Positions 43,340-51,907 of a DNA stretch of 64,000 nt are shown here, in pieces. This DNA comes from CAWHJN01 sp963829705 (GTDB taxonomy: Bacteria; Bacteroidota; Rhodothermia; Rhodothermales; BA12). The translations under genes and the position numbers were made by a program. The DNA lies in the NCBI GenBank assembly GCA_963829705.1, contig CAWHJN010000005.1, positions 1,116,001-1,180,000 on the forward strand, written 5' to 3'. Each line of letters starts with the position of its first letter. Within the stretch, counting starts at the first letter, position 1. The notes under the pieces were generated by a model. That model ran no database searches and was not told the DNA's origin. It saw only the letters and a list, made by a program, of their open reading frames with translations.

Positions 43340-43717
43340 TCACGGCGCGTCGAGCCACGCCAGCGCCTCCTCCAGCGTGTCGAAGATGCGGATGGGGCGC
43401 CTGCGCGCGACGATCTGCGCGTAACTCAGCGCCAGCATCCGCAGGCCGAAACGCTCGACCACGACGGCCGTGCGCCGGATGCCTTCGCTCGTTTGCATGT
43501 CGAAGTCGAGCAGAACCTTCACGTCCCGGATGGAGAACGGCGCGCTCCCCAACGCGCGCAGATCCCACACCTCGTCGAAGCCGTCCTGCCACTCGGGGTG
43601 GGCGAGCAGGGCGGCTCCGCCCGCGAGAATGTCGGGCAGGAGTGCGCTCTGGTGGAGCGTGAGCAGGCCGCGCGAACGGTCCGCATCCAGCGTGACGGTG
43701 TAGGCGGGACTCTTCAA
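43340..43717 (-). CDS. STAS/SpoIIAA-like domain protein, 125 aa
   Basis: The small soluble protein has an alternating strand-helix pattern like STAS/SpoIIAA or SEC14-type domains: YTVTLDADRSRGLLTL, DGFDEVWDLRALGSAPFS, RTAVVVERFGLRMLALSYAQI and the C-terminal RRPIRIFDTLEEALAWL. The last segment is frequent in small Rhodothermota proteins of unknown role. The only usable start is TTG at 43717, 9 bp after icd, because a stop lies just upstream in frame. It is probably transcribed with icd. Function is not inferred. Confidence 0.7.
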   Translation of the reverse strand: MKSPAYTVTLDADRSRGLLTLHQSALLPDILAGGAALLAHPEWQDGFDEVWDLRALGSAPFSIRDVKVLLDFDMQTSEGIRRTAVVVERFGLRMLALSYAQIVARRRPIRIFDTLEEALAWLDAP

Positions 43718-43726
43718 GTGGCGCGT

Positions 43727-44980
43727 TCAACCCATGTTGTCCACCATCGCCTGGCCGAACTCGCTGGTTTTGAGCAGCGTCGCGCCGTCCATCATGCGCT
43801 CGAAATCGTACGTGACGCGCTTCTGGCCGATGGTTTTGTCGAGCGACGTGATGATGAGGTCGGCGGCTTTGCCCCAGCCCATGTACCGCAGCATCATCTC
43901 GCCCGAGAGGATCACCGAGCCGGGATTGACTTTGTCCTGCCCGGCGTATTTGGGCGCGGTGCCGTGCGTGGCCTCGAAGATGGCTGCACCGGTGAGGTAG
44001 TTGATGTTGGCCCCCGGCGCGATGCCGATGCCGCCCACCTGCGCCGCGAGGGCGTCGGAGACGTAGTCGCCGTTGAGGTTGAGCGTGGCGATGACGCTGT
44101 ACTCGGCGGGGCGCGTGAGAATCTGCTGGAGGAAGGCGTCGGCGATGACGTCTTTGACGATGATCTCGCGCCCATCCCGTTTGATGACGTGCCACGGGCC
44201 GCCGTCGAGTTCCGTCGCGCCGTAGTCCTCGCGGGCGACCTCGTAGCCCCAGTCGCGAAAGGCGCCCTCGGTGAACTTCATGATGTTGCCCTTGTGGACG
44301 AGCGTGAGGGAGTCGCGCCCTTCCGCAATCGCGTAGTCGATGGCGGCGCGCACGAGGCGTTTGGTGCCTTCTTCGGAAACGGGCTTGATGCCGAAGCCGC
44401 TGGTCTCGGGGAAGCGGACCTTCTCGAAGCGTTTGGGAAACGCTTCAGCGAAGAGCGTGCGGAACCGCTCGGCGTCCTCGGTGCCCGCCTGGAATTCGAT
44501 GCCCGCGTAGATGTCCTCGGTGTTTTCGCGGAAGATGACCATGTCCACCTTCTGCGGCTCTTTCACAGGCGAGGGCACGCCGTCGAAGTAGCGGACGGGG
44601 CGCACGCAGGCGTAGAGGTCGAGCTGCTGGCGCAGCGCCACGTTGAGGCTGCGGATGCCGCCGCCGACGGGTGTGGTGAGCGGCCCCTTGATGGCGACGA
44701 GGTGCTCGCGGATGGCCTGGAGCGTGTCCTCGGGCAGCCACTCGCCAAACTTGTCGTGCGCCTTCTCACCGGCGAACACCTCGAACCAGACGATCTTTTT
44801 CTGCCCGCCATACGCCTTCTCGACGGCACTGTCGAACACGTGCTGCGCCGCGCGCCAGATGTCCGGCCCGATGCCGTCGCCTTCGATGAACGGGACGATG
44901 GGCCGATCCGGGACGCGAAGCGCGCCGTTTTCGAGCGTGATCGAGGTGCCACCGGTGGGGGTCGTGAGGTGCTGGTACAT
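43727..44980 (-). CDS. icd: NADP-dependent isocitrate dehydrogenase
   Basis: The 417-residue enzyme is of the dimeric E. coli Icd type (416 residues) and oxidatively decarboxylates isocitrate to 2-oxoglutarate. Signatures include PFIEGDGIGPDIW, the phosphorylatable-loop equivalent GGGIRSLNVALRQQLDLYAC, FRENTEDIYAGIE, the metal-binding NLNGDYVSDALAAQVGG and GTAPKYAGQDKVNPGS with NADP-type residues. It connects to the pyruvate dehydrogenase genes nearby only through metabolism. A TACCTTTC box lies 46 bp upstream on the coding strand, and the ATG is preceded by the pyrimidine-rich leader repeat. Confidence 0.97.
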   Translation of the reverse strand: MYQHLTTPTGGTSITLENGALRVPDRPIVPFIEGDGIGPDIWRAAQHVFDSAVEKAYGGQKKIVWFEVFAGEKAHDKFGEWLPEDTLQAIREHLVAIKGPLTTPVGGGIRSLNVALRQQLDLYACVRPVRYFDGVPSPVKEPQKVDMVIFRENTEDIYAGIEFQAGTEDAERFRTLFAEAFPKRFEKVRFPETSGFGIKPVSEEGTKRLVRAAIDYAIAEGRDSLTLVHKGNIMKFTEGAFRDWGYEVAREDYGATELDGGPWHVIKRDGREIIVKDVIADAFLQQILTRPAEYSVIATLNLNGDYVSDALAAQVGGIGIAPGANINYLTGAAIFEATHGTAPKYAGQDKVNPGSVILSGEMMLRYMGWGKAADLIITSLDKTIGQKRVTYDFERMMDGATLLKTSEFGQAMVDNMG

Positions 44981-45020
44981 GGTGAAAGTCGAAAGTGAGA
45001 ACTCGGGACGCGGAACGAGG
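44981..45020 (-). repeat. Pyrimidine-rich start-proximal repeat before icd
   Basis: On the coding strand GTTCCGCGTCCCGAGTTCTC, then ACTTTCGACTTTCACC runs into the ATG. Its arm 44991-45015 is nearly a perfect inverse of 45148-45172. Confidence 0.75.
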
Positions 45021-45144
45021 AGGGAGAAAGGTACGGCGCTGGGCCACAGCCCTTCTACTTCCGCGCTCCGATCAGGGCGCAGCACCTCGCGGGGCGGGGC
45101 AGGCCGCTGCGCCCCCACGATCCCTCCTCAAATTTCCATCTTGC

Positions 45145-45173
45145 CCCTTCCGCGTTCCGAGTTCTCACTTTCC
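45145..45173 (+). repeat. Inverse copy of the icd leader repeat, after the glycosyltransferase stop
   Basis: TTCCGCGTT plus CCGAGTTCTCACTTTC (45148-45172) is the inverse of 44991-45015 with one mismatch in 25 bp; the loop would be 132 bases. It abuts the stop codon of the glycosyltransferase at 45174. Confidence 0.75.
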
Positions 45174-45914
45174 CTACAGTTTGCCCAGCATCGACCGCAG
45201 GCGCAGTTCCCAGACTTTCCAGGCGGCTTCGCGCACGATGGCCTTGCTCATCTTGCTCTGCCCCTCGGTGCGCTCGGTGAAGACGATGGGCACTTCCACC
45301 ACCCGGAAGCCCGCGCGCCACGCCCGGTACTTCATCTCGACCTGAAACGAGTAGCCGTTGGATTTCACGCGGGCGAGGTCGAGGGTTTCGAGCACCCGGC
45401 GGCTGTAGCACACGAAGCCTGCCGTGACGTCGTAGACGGGCATCCGGGTGATGACACGCGTGTACATGCCCGCGCCGTAGGAGAGCATCAGGCGCGTCAG
45501 CGGCCAGTTCATCACGCGGACGCCGCCGATGTAGCGCGATCCCACGGCCACGTCGGCGCGGTCGCCGAGCACGGGCGTGATGAGCGCCGGGAGGTCAGAC
45601 GGGTTGTGCGACAGGTCGGCGTCCATCTCGCAGATGGCCGCGTAGCCTTTTTCGAGTGCGTGCGCGAAGCCTGTCAGGTAGGCGGTGCCCAGCCCCTGTT
45701 TGCCTGTGCGTTCGATGAGGTGCACGCGCCCGGGCCGCTCGTCCGCGACCTGCGCCACGATGCGCGCCGTGCCGTCGGGCGAGCCGTCGTCCACGACGAT
45801 CACGTCGATGCCGAGCGGCAGCGCCAGCACGCGCTGCAACACCGACCGGACGTTCTCGGCCTCGTTGTACGTGGGAATGACGACGACGGCGCGGGCGGCG
45901 GGCGACGAGGACAA
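45174..45914 (-). CDS. Polyprenol-phosphate mannosyl/glycosyltransferase (DPM1-like GT2)
   Basis: A 246-residue GT2 enzyme of the dolichol-phosphate-mannose-synthase group: VVVIPTYNEAENV near residue 10, VIVVDDGSPDGTA, KQGLGTAYLTGF, MDADLSHNPSDLP (the DXD-like metal site) and NGYSFQVEMKYRAWRAGF. These transfer a hexose from GDP or UDP onto a polyprenyl phosphate on the cytoplasmic face; there is no C-terminal membrane domain. Mannose as the donor sugar is the family norm, not proven. Start is TTG at 45914, the only in-frame choice, and a TACCTTTG promoter box lies 30 bp upstream. Confidence 0.92.
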   Translation of the reverse strand: MSSSPAARAVVVIPTYNEAENVRSVLQRVLALPLGIDVIVVDDGSPDGTARIVAQVADERPGRVHLIERTGKQGLGTAYLTGFAHALEKGYAAICEMDADLSHNPSDLPALITPVLGDRADVAVGSRYIGGVRVMNWPLTRLMLSYGAGMYTRVITRMPVYDVTAGFVCYSRRVLETLDLARVKSNGYSFQVEMKYRAWRAGFRVVEVPIVFTERTEGQSKMSKAIVREAAWKVWELRLRSMLGKL

Positions 45915-45943
45915 GGCGGATGCGCGCGAGGTGAGTGGAGCCG

Positions 45944-45951
45944 CAAAGGTA
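45944..45951 (-). promoter_or_regulatory. -7 promoter element for the glycosyltransferase
   Basis: TACCTTTG on the minus strand is an exact TAnnTTTG match, 30 bases before the TTG start at 45914. Confidence 0.6.
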
Positions 45952-46253
45952 AGGCGAGGGACGAACAGGGAAAGGTCGAAGGAAATGGCTAATTTGCCAA
46001 TTCGTCAAGGGCTAATGGTTGATGGTAAGGAGGAGGTGCAGGTATGCCGCAACGTTTGCCTACCCCATTGGCAATGGGTGAATTGAGTATTGACGAATTG
46101 AGCATGCTCCTCCCTCATGAAGAGGCGGGGGAGCCGCGCAGCGCCTCCCGGCGTTGGGAGGAGAGCCGTATTTTGCGCGTGCCCCGGAGGAAACCCGTGC
46201 CGCGCGTCGCGGATACCTCTGCTTCCGCCTGCTCATCTTTATCCCTTTTCGTC
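45952..46253. other. pdhA: Divergent spacer between glycosyltransferase and pdhA with inverted AT-rich words
   Basis: The whole gap is 339 bp. It is less GC-rich than its surroundings and holds AATTCGTCAA (45999-46008) and its exact inverse TTGACGAATT (46090-46099), each within a GGCTAATGG or CCATTGGC-like context. Similar words occur at 20281-20335 and 49976-50000. No gene is visible. The pdhA promoter should lie here, but no exact TAnnTTTG is present; TATTTTG at about 46170 is one base short. Confidence 0.55.
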
Positions 46254-47375
46254 ATGGCTGTGACCGACGCTCCGAAATCCCGCCGCGCCTCCGGCAAATC
46301 CTCGAAAAACGGCAACGCCTCCGCGCCGCAGGAAATCACCGTCGAGTCCACCTTCAAGCAGTACCCGGCGGGTGCGTTCAGCCACGAGGCGCTGGGCTTG
46401 AACGTGGACGATCTCAAGGAGATGTACCGCTCGATGGCGCTGCAGCGCCGCTTCGAGGAGCGCGCCGCGCAGATGTACGGCAAGCAGAAAATCGCGGGCT
46501 TCCTCCACCTCTACATCGGGCAGGAAGCCGTGTCGACGGGCACCGCTGCGGTGCTCAACATCGGCGAGGACTCGGTGATTACCGCCTACCGCGACCACGG
46601 CATCGGGCTGGCGCTGGGCATGACGGCGGACGAGAGCATGGCCGAGCTCTTCGGCAAGGTCGGCGGCTCGTCGCACGGCAAGGGCGGCTCGATGCACTAC
46701 TTCAAGAAGGAACTCGGCCTCTTCGGTGGGCACGGCATCGTGGGCGCACACGTGCCCGTGGGCATCGGCATCGCCTTCGCACACAAGTACAAAGAAGACG
46801 GCGGCGTCTGCATCGTTTACCTCGGCGATGGGGCCGTGGGGCAGGGCGCCGTCCACGAGGCGCTCAACCTCGCCGGGCTTTACAAGCTGCCCGTCGTCGT
46901 CGTCATCGAGAACAACGGCTATGCGATGGGCACCGCCATCCACCGCGGCTTCTCGCAGCCCGAATTCACCCGGCTGTCGGTGGGCTACAACATCCCCGCC
47001 TCCATCGTGGACGGCATGGACGTGCTGACGGTCACGCAGGCGATGCGCGACCACGTCGAGATGGCACGCAAGGGGCAGCCGTCGCTCATCGACATGCGGA
47101 CGTACCGCTACCGCGGCCACTCGATGAGCGACCCGCAGAACTACCGCACGAAAGAGGAGATGGACGCCAAGAAAGAGGAAGACCCCATCATCCGCCTGAA
47201 GTCCTACATGGTGAGCCACAAGCTGGCCACCGCCGACGAACTCGACGCCATCGACGACGACGCGAAAGAGGTGGTGCTGAAGTCGGTCGAGTTTGCCGAG
47301 AACAGCCCGCTGCCCGAGATCGCGGATGCCTACGACGCTGTGTACGTGCAGGAAGATTATCCCTTTCTGGCGTAG
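46254..47375 (+). CDS. pdhA: Pyruvate dehydrogenase E1 component, alpha subunit
   Basis: The 373-residue subunit begins with an Ala/Ser/Lys-rich tail of about 30 residues. It then shows MALQRRFEERAAQMYGKQKI, GFLHLYIGQEAV, the thiamine-diphosphate motif LGDGAVGQGAVHEALNLAG with IENNGYAMGT (GDG...NN), and TYRYRGHSMSDPQNYRTKEE, the phosphorylation-loop region. With PdhB it decarboxylates pyruvate and reductively acetylates the E2 lipoyl group. It is first in a pdhA-pdhB-aceF series with 126-bp and 93-bp spacers; no E3 gene follows. Confidence 0.96.
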   Translation: MAVTDAPKSRRASGKSSKNGNASAPQEITVESTFKQYPAGAFSHEALGLNVDDLKEMYRSMALQRRFEERAAQMYGKQKIAGFLHLYIGQEAVSTGTAAVLNIGEDSVITAYRDHGIGLALGMTADESMAELFGKVGGSSHGKGGSMHYFKKELGLFGGHGIVGAHVPVGIGIAFAHKYKEDGGVCIVYLGDGAVGQGAVHEALNLAGLYKLPVVVVIENNGYAMGTAIHRGFSQPEFTRLSVGYNIPASIVDGMDVLTVTQAMRDHVEMARKGQPSLIDMRTYRYRGHSMSDPQNYRTKEEMDAKKEEDPIIRLKSYMVSHKLATADELDAIDDDAKEVVLKSVEFAENSPLPEIADAYDAVYVQEDYPFLA

Positions 47376-47376
47376 C

Positions 47377-47499
47377 TAGTTGGTGGTGTGTAGTAGGTCG
47401 TAAGCAGCGCCTGTGTTGCCTTCCGACCCACAACCAACTTCGAGCGAGCGCAGCAGCTTGCCCCGCCTTGCGGGGAGCGAACAACCAACTACCAACCGA
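47377..47499. repeat. Repeat-filled pdhA-pdhB spacer with alternative hairpins
   Basis: AGTTGGT (47378-47384) follows the pdhA stop, and its inverse ACCAACT occurs twice, at 47433-47439 and 47484-47490, the second followed by ACCAACC close to the pdhB ATG. A compact hairpin CCCCGC-CTT-GCGGGG is at 47461-47475. This follows the same plan as other gene borders here, with an inverse unit after a stop and a forward unit before a start. Confidence 0.6.
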
Positions 47500-47501
47500 T
47501 C

Positions 47502-48482
47502 ATGCCAGAACTGCAATTACGAGAAGCCCTCCGCGCCGCGATGACGGAGGAGATGGAGCGCGACGAGACCGTTTTCCTCATGGGTGAGGAAGTGGCCGAG
47601 TACAACGGCGCGTACAAAGTCAGCGAGGGGATGCTCGAAAAGTTCGGGCCCAAGCGCGTCATCGACACGCCGATCTCGGAGAACGGCTTCTGCGGCCTCG
47701 GCGTCGGCGCGGCGATGAACGGACTCCGTCCGATCATCGAGTTCATGACGTGGAACTTCTCCTTTGTCGCGATCGACCAGATCATCAACAACGCGGCGAA
47801 GATCCGGTACATGAGCGGCGGGCAGTTCAAGGTGCCCATCGTGTTCCGGGGTGCCAACGGCGCGGCGGGGCAGCTCGCCGCCACACACAACACGTCGGTC
47901 GAGGCCATCTACGCCAATTTCCCGGGCCTCAAAGTCATCTCGATTTCCAACCCGGACGACGCCTACGGGCTGCTCAAAAGCGCCATCCGCGACGATGACC
48001 CGACGGTCTTTCTCGAATCCGAACTCATGTTCGGGTTGAAGGGCGAGGTGGAGCTGGGCAAAGACCGTCTTATTCCCATCGGCAAGGCGCGGATCGCGCG
48101 CGAGGGGACGGACGTGACCATCGTGGCGCACAACAAGAGCTACTGGCGCGCGATGGAAGCCGCCGACGAACTCGAAAAGGACGGCTACAGCGCCGAGGTC
48201 ATCGACCCGCGCACGATCCGCCCGTTCGACATCGAGACGGTCGTGGAGTCGGTCAAAAAGACCAACCGCCTCGTCATCGTGGACGAGTCCAACCCGTTCG
48301 CGTCGATCTCGTCCGAGATCTGCTTCCAGGTGCAGGAGCGCGCCTTCGACCACCTCGACGCGCCCATCGTGCGCGTGACGGCGAAGGACATCCCCGCGCC
48401 GTACGCCAAAAACCTGATCGCCTACTACATGCCGCAGACCCAGGAGGTCATCGACGCGGCCAAGCAGGTGATGTACGTTTAA
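47502..48482 (+). CDS. pdhB: Pyruvate dehydrogenase E1 component, beta subunit
   Basis: This 326-residue subunit completes the E1 active site. Recognisable are LREALRAAMTEEMERDETVF, FLMGEEVAEYNGAYKVSEGM (with the Glu that activates thiamine), DTPISENGFCGLGVGAAMNG, RGANGAAGQLAATHN and the C-terminal transketolase domain with VIDPRTIRPFD and VDESNPFASI. Length and motifs are standard for alpha2beta2 E1 enzymes of mitochondria-like type, distinct from the single-chain E. coli AceE. Confidence 0.97.
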   Translation: MPELQLREALRAAMTEEMERDETVFLMGEEVAEYNGAYKVSEGMLEKFGPKRVIDTPISENGFCGLGVGAAMNGLRPIIEFMTWNFSFVAIDQIINNAAKIRYMSGGQFKVPIVFRGANGAAGQLAATHNTSVEAIYANFPGLKVISISNPDDAYGLLKSAIRDDDPTVFLESELMFGLKGEVELGKDRLIPIGKARIAREGTDVTIVAHNKSYWRAMEAADELEKDGYSAEVIDPRTIRPFDIETVVESVKKTNRLVIVDESNPFASISSEICFQVQERAFDHLDAPIVRVTAKDIPAPYAKNLIAYYMPQTQEVIDAAKQVMYV

Positions 48483-48575
48483 AGTCGGAACGCGGATCTT
48501 GAAACGCGGAATTGAAAAGCGTTCGAGGTCCGGTTTTCTACTTCTGAATTCCCACTTCATACTTCCGAGTTTCCT
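48483..48575. repeat. Inverted pair of pyrimidine-rich repeats between pdhB and aceF
   Basis: Directly after the pdhB stop comes AGTCGGAACGCGGATCTTG (reverse orientation, 48483-48513). Directly before the aceF ATG comes CTTCTGAATTCCCACTTC, then ATACTTCCGAGTTTCCT (48541-48575). It is a diverged example of the pair around icd. Confidence 0.7.
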
Positions 48576-49967
48576 ATGGCTCTCCCCGTTGAAATGCCCA
48601 AGATGAGCGACACCATGACCGAGGGCGTGCTCTCGGCGTGGCTCGCAAACGAAGGCGATGCCGTGTCGTCTGGTGACGTGATCGCGCAGGTCGAGACGGA
48701 CAAGGCCACGATGGACCTCGAGGTGTACGACGACGGCGTGCTGCTCAAGAAGATGATCGAGGAGGGCGCGGCGGTGCCCATCGGGTCGCTGATCGCCGTG
48801 CTGGGCAAAAAAGGCGAGGACATCTCGGGCATCCTGGCGAAATACGCGAAGGATGGTGGCGGGCAGGCAGCGGACGTGTCCGAGCCTGAGCCGCCCGCGA
48901 CGGTCGAGGAAGCCGACCGCGTCGAGGGCGAGGCGCTCCCGACAAACCGGACGGAGAAAGGCGAGCCGCCCACTGCTCCCGCCGCCGTGCCCACGGGCGA
49001 CGGCGCGGCCAGCAAAGCGCCCGTCCCGGCGGCATCCGCCCCGGCGTCGAGCGAAGGCGGACGCCTGAAAGCGTCGCCGCTGGCGCGTCGGTTGGCGAGC
49101 GAGCACGGCGTCGAGTTGGGCGCGATCAAAGGGTCGGGTCCGGAGGGGCGCATCGTGCGGCGCGACGTGGAGGCGGCAGCGCAGAGCGCACAGCCGCAGC
49201 CCGCCGCGCAGCCACAAACGAAAGAACAGCCGCAGGCCGTGCCGCAGAGCGCGCCCGCCGTGGCTACTGCCGACTACACCGCGCAGCCCATCTCGCAGAT
49301 GCGGAAGGCGATCTCGCGGCGGCTCGCGCAGAGCAAATTCACCGCGCCGCACTTCTACCTCGAAGTAGACGTGGACATGGAGAACGCCGCCACCTTCCGG
49401 CAGGAGATGAACGCGCTGGCCGAGAAAGCGGGCAAGGCGAAGGTGTCGTACAACGACCTCGTGACGAAGGCGTGCGCTGTGGCGCTCAAAAACCACCCGT
49501 ACGTCAACGCCTCGTACATGGAGAAAGAAGGCGAATTGCGCTTCCACACGAAGGCGCACGTCGCCGTGGCCGTCGCCATCGACGAGGGCCTCATCACGCC
49601 CGTCGTGCGCGACGCCGACGCGAAGGGGCTGGCGCAGATCGCCGCGGAAACGCGCGACCTCGCCACGCGCGCGCGCGACCGGAAACTGTCGCCCGAGGAG
49701 TACGAAGGCTCGACCTTCACCACGAGCAACCTCGGCATGTTCGGCATCGAGGCGTTCACGGCGATTATCAACCCGCCCAACGCGTGCATCCTCGCCATCG
49801 GCGCGATCCGCGACGTGCCCGTCGTGAAGAACGGGGCCGTGGTGCCGGGCAAGAAGATGAAGATCACGTTGTCGTGCGATCACCGCGTGGTGGACGGCGC
49901 GTCGGGTTCGGCGTTCCTGACCGAAGTGCAGGGGTATCTGGAGAATCCCATCACGATGTTGCTCTGA
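48576..49967 (+). CDS. aceF: Pyruvate dehydrogenase E2, dihydrolipoamide acetyltransferase
   Basis: The 463-residue core subunit has one N-terminal lipoyl domain (residues 1-85; lipoylated Lys in ETDKATMDLE), a Pro/Ala/Glu-rich linker, a peripheral-subunit-binding domain (about 160-200: RLKASPLARRLASEHGVEL), a second Ala/Gln-rich linker and the catalytic domain (about 235-463) ending with the active-site SCDHRVVDGASG. It passes the acetyl group from E1 to CoA. A 2-oxoglutarate or branched-chain E2 is the alternative, but the adjacent E1 pair supports pyruvate. E3 must be encoded elsewhere. Confidence 0.95.
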   Translation: MALPVEMPKMSDTMTEGVLSAWLANEGDAVSSGDVIAQVETDKATMDLEVYDDGVLLKKMIEEGAAVPIGSLIAVLGKKGEDISGILAKYAKDGGGQAADVSEPEPPATVEEADRVEGEALPTNRTEKGEPPTAPAAVPTGDGAASKAPVPAASAPASSEGGRLKASPLARRLASEHGVELGAIKGSGPEGRIVRRDVEAAAQSAQPQPAAQPQTKEQPQAVPQSAPAVATADYTAQPISQMRKAISRRLAQSKFTAPHFYLEVDVDMENAATFRQEMNALAEKAGKAKVSYNDLVTKACAVALKNHPYVNASYMEKEGELRFHTKAHVAVAVAIDEGLITPVVRDADAKGLAQIAAETRDLATRARDRKLSPEEYEGSTFTTSNLGMFGIEAFTAIINPPNACILAIGAIRDVPVVKNGAVVPGKKMKITLSCDHRVVDGASGSAFLTEVQGYLENPITMLL

Positions 49968-50024
49968 GGGAGTTATTCGTCAATGGTCGTTAGTAGAAAG
50001 CCAGTGACAGATGACAAAAGAGCA

Positions 50025-50825
50025 ATGGCCAATCTCCACCGCATCGCGCACGTCTCCGACATCCACTTCGGCAAGATCACGCATCCGCAGATCGTGGATC
50101 TGCTCGTCGAGGAAATCAATGCGTTTGGGCCGACCGTGGTGGTAGTGTCGGGCGACCTGACGCAGCGGGCGCGCGACCGGGAGTTCACGGCGGCGAAGAA
50201 GATGCTCGACCGCTTTGAGGCACCCATCATCGTCGTGCCGGGCAACCACGACGTGTACCCGTGGTGGAACCCGGTCAAGCGCGTTTTTCTGCCTCTGCGC
50301 CGCTACCGCCGGTTTATCACGCGCGACCTCACGCCCTCTTTCGAAGCGCCCGGCCTGGCGGTGCTGGGCGTCAACTCGGCGCACGGGCGGACGAGCAAAG
50401 GCGGGCGGCTGGGCAAGGTGCCACGCGGCGTCATCCGCCCGTTTTTCGCGCCCAAGCCCGAGGGGACGTTCAAGGTGCTGGTGCTGCACCACCACCTGAC
50501 GCGCATCGCGGCGCTCGAAAAGCACGACGTGGCACGGCGCGCGAGCCGGACGCTTCGCTACGCGCAGGAGGTAGGCGTGGATCTCATTCTGTGCGGCCAT
50601 CTGCACGTCTCGCACGTCGAGGCCGTCGAAGCGGAAGGCGCGCCGCGGCTCGTCGTGGCGAGCGCGGGCACGGCCACGAGCACGCGGGGGCGCGGCACCA
50701 ACCGAGGCTTCAACTTCTACAACCAGATCCGCATCGCGCCAGACGTGTTCGAGGTCGAGGAGCGGCAGTTCAACCCCACGGCGGCGCGGTTCGAGCGCGC
50801 GCGCCTGACACGCTTCGACCGCTGA
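50025..50825 (+). CDS. Cytoplasmic metallophosphoesterase (Icc/CpdA-like)
   Basis: A 266-residue calcineurin-like phosphoesterase with a full set of metal motifs: AHVSDIHFGKI, VVVSGDLTQRA, VVPGNHDVYPWW, VLHHHLTRI and LILCGHLHVSHV. It has no signal peptide. The layout matches Icc/CpdA-type and uncharacterised Bacteroidota enzymes that cleave phosphodiesters, so cyclic nucleotide or another small phosphodiester is plausible. It follows aceF by 57 bp and is 4 bp before a HAD hydrolase, with which it is probably co-translated. Confidence 0.92.
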   Translation: MANLHRIAHVSDIHFGKITHPQIVDLLVEEINAFGPTVVVVSGDLTQRARDREFTAAKKMLDRFEAPIIVVPGNHDVYPWWNPVKRVFLPLRRYRRFITRDLTPSFEAPGLAVLGVNSAHGRTSKGGRLGKVPRGVIRPFFAPKPEGTFKVLVLHHHLTRIAALEKHDVARRASRTLRYAQEVGVDLILCGHLHVSHVEAVEAEGAPRLVVASAGTATSTRGRGTNRGFNFYNQIRIAPDVFEVEERQFNPTAARFERARLTRFDR

Positions 50826-50829
50826 AGAG

Positions 50830-51492
50830 ATGGACGATTACCGGGGCGTTCTGCTCGACCTCGACGGCACACTCATCGACTCGGAGGCGCTGCACGTGCA
50901 GGCAGACCGCGAGGTGTTCGACGCCTGCGGCATCGACGTCCCGGACAGTCTCTGGCCGACGTTCACGGGGCGCGCGAGCCTCGACGTGTTCACCGAAATG
51001 CACACGCGCTTCGGCGGCTCGATGACGCCCGCTGCGATGGTGGCGCGCAAGCAGGCCGCCTTTGCCGGGCACGTGCAGACGATCCGTTTGCTCGACGGCG
51101 CGCGCGAACTCCTCGCGTGGCTGCACACGCGCGGCATTCCCACGGCGCTCGTCACCTCGACCGAGCGCGCCCTCGTGACGCCCATCCTCGCGCACCACGG
51201 CCTCGCCTTCGACGCCACCATCACCGCCGACGACGTGATGCACACCAAGCCGAGGCCCGAGCCCTATGAGCGCGGCGCGGCGGCCCTCGGCCTCGTAGCG
51301 GCGCAGTGCATCGCGGTCGAGGATTCCACGGGCGGCATCGCCTCGGCGTGTGCGGCCGGGTGCGCCGTGGTGGCCCTCACGGGTTCGTTCAGCGCAGAGA
51401 CGCTCCGCGCCACGTGCGCCGACGCCGTCTTCGACACGCTGGCCGACGTACAGGCGTGGCTCGCACCTCGGCTCCAAGCACCGGCCGGATAG
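50830..51492 (+). CDS. HAD-superfamily hydrolase, beta-phosphoglucomutase/phosphatase type
   Basis: A 220-residue HAD subfamily IA enzyme. Motif I is LLDLDGTLIDSE (nucleophile Asp and acid/base Asp), a helical cap follows (about residues 15-90), motif II is ALVTSTER, motif III the Lys of MHTKPRPEPY and motif IV AVEDSTGGI. Family members are sugar-phosphate or phosphoglycolate phosphatases or beta-phosphoglucomutases; the substrate cannot be set. It starts 4 bp after the phosphoesterase stop. Confidence 0.93.
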   Translation: MDDYRGVLLDLDGTLIDSEALHVQADREVFDACGIDVPDSLWPTFTGRASLDVFTEMHTRFGGSMTPAAMVARKQAAFAGHVQTIRLLDGARELLAWLHTRGIPTALVTSTERALVTPILAHHGLAFDATITADDVMHTKPRPEPYERGAAALGLVAAQCIAVEDSTGGIASACAAGCAVVALTGSFSAETLRATCADAVFDTLADVQAWLAPRLQAPAG

Positions 51493-51559
51493 CATCACCG
51501 AACACGTCCACGGGCTGCGCGCCCGAGCGGACGCGCTTTCCGGCGAACGCAGCGTGTTT

Positions 51560-51907
51560 TCAGGGGAGCCAGCCCATCCACCGGGCGAGCGTGAACGCGG
51601 TGCCCGCTACGAAAAGAGAGCCGAAGATGAGCTTGTTGTAGCGCGCGAGCCAGAGAGGCAGGTAGATGTCGAAGTTGTCTCGTCGGTCGTCGGTGAACCG
51701 CGCCGCCACGGCAGTGAGCGGGCAGTGCATCCCGTTCACGAGCAGGATGAGGACTTCGATGAGGACGATCCCGATGAGTGCTGCCGCCACAGCGAAGTCG
51801 CCCTGCCATGCGATGACCGGCAAGACGAGGATGCAAGCCGCGAAGAAAGCCCAGGCAATGGTATGAATGACCTTTACAGTTCGTAGCGAAAGCGTTGGCT
51901 TCCTCAT
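51560..51907 (-). CDS. Small uncharacterised membrane protein, 115 aa
   Basis: I do not recognise a named family. Three hydrophobic segments are visible (about residues 14-33, 40-58 and 95-111), separated by a loop with MHCPLTAVAARFTDDRRDNFDIYLP. It resembles short DUF2784-like membrane proteins in layout, but I cannot confirm this. It is alone on the minus strand and convergent with the HAD gene (67-bp gap). The 175-bp space upstream contains only short hairpin-forming words such as TGTAGGGCGAACGCTACA at 52009-52026. Confidence 0.7.
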   Translation of the reverse strand: MRKPTLSLRTVKVIHTIAWAFFAACILVLPVIAWQGDFAVAAALIGIVLIEVLILLVNGMHCPLTAVAARFTDDRRDNFDIYLPLWLARYNKLIFGSLFVAGTAFTLARWMGWLP

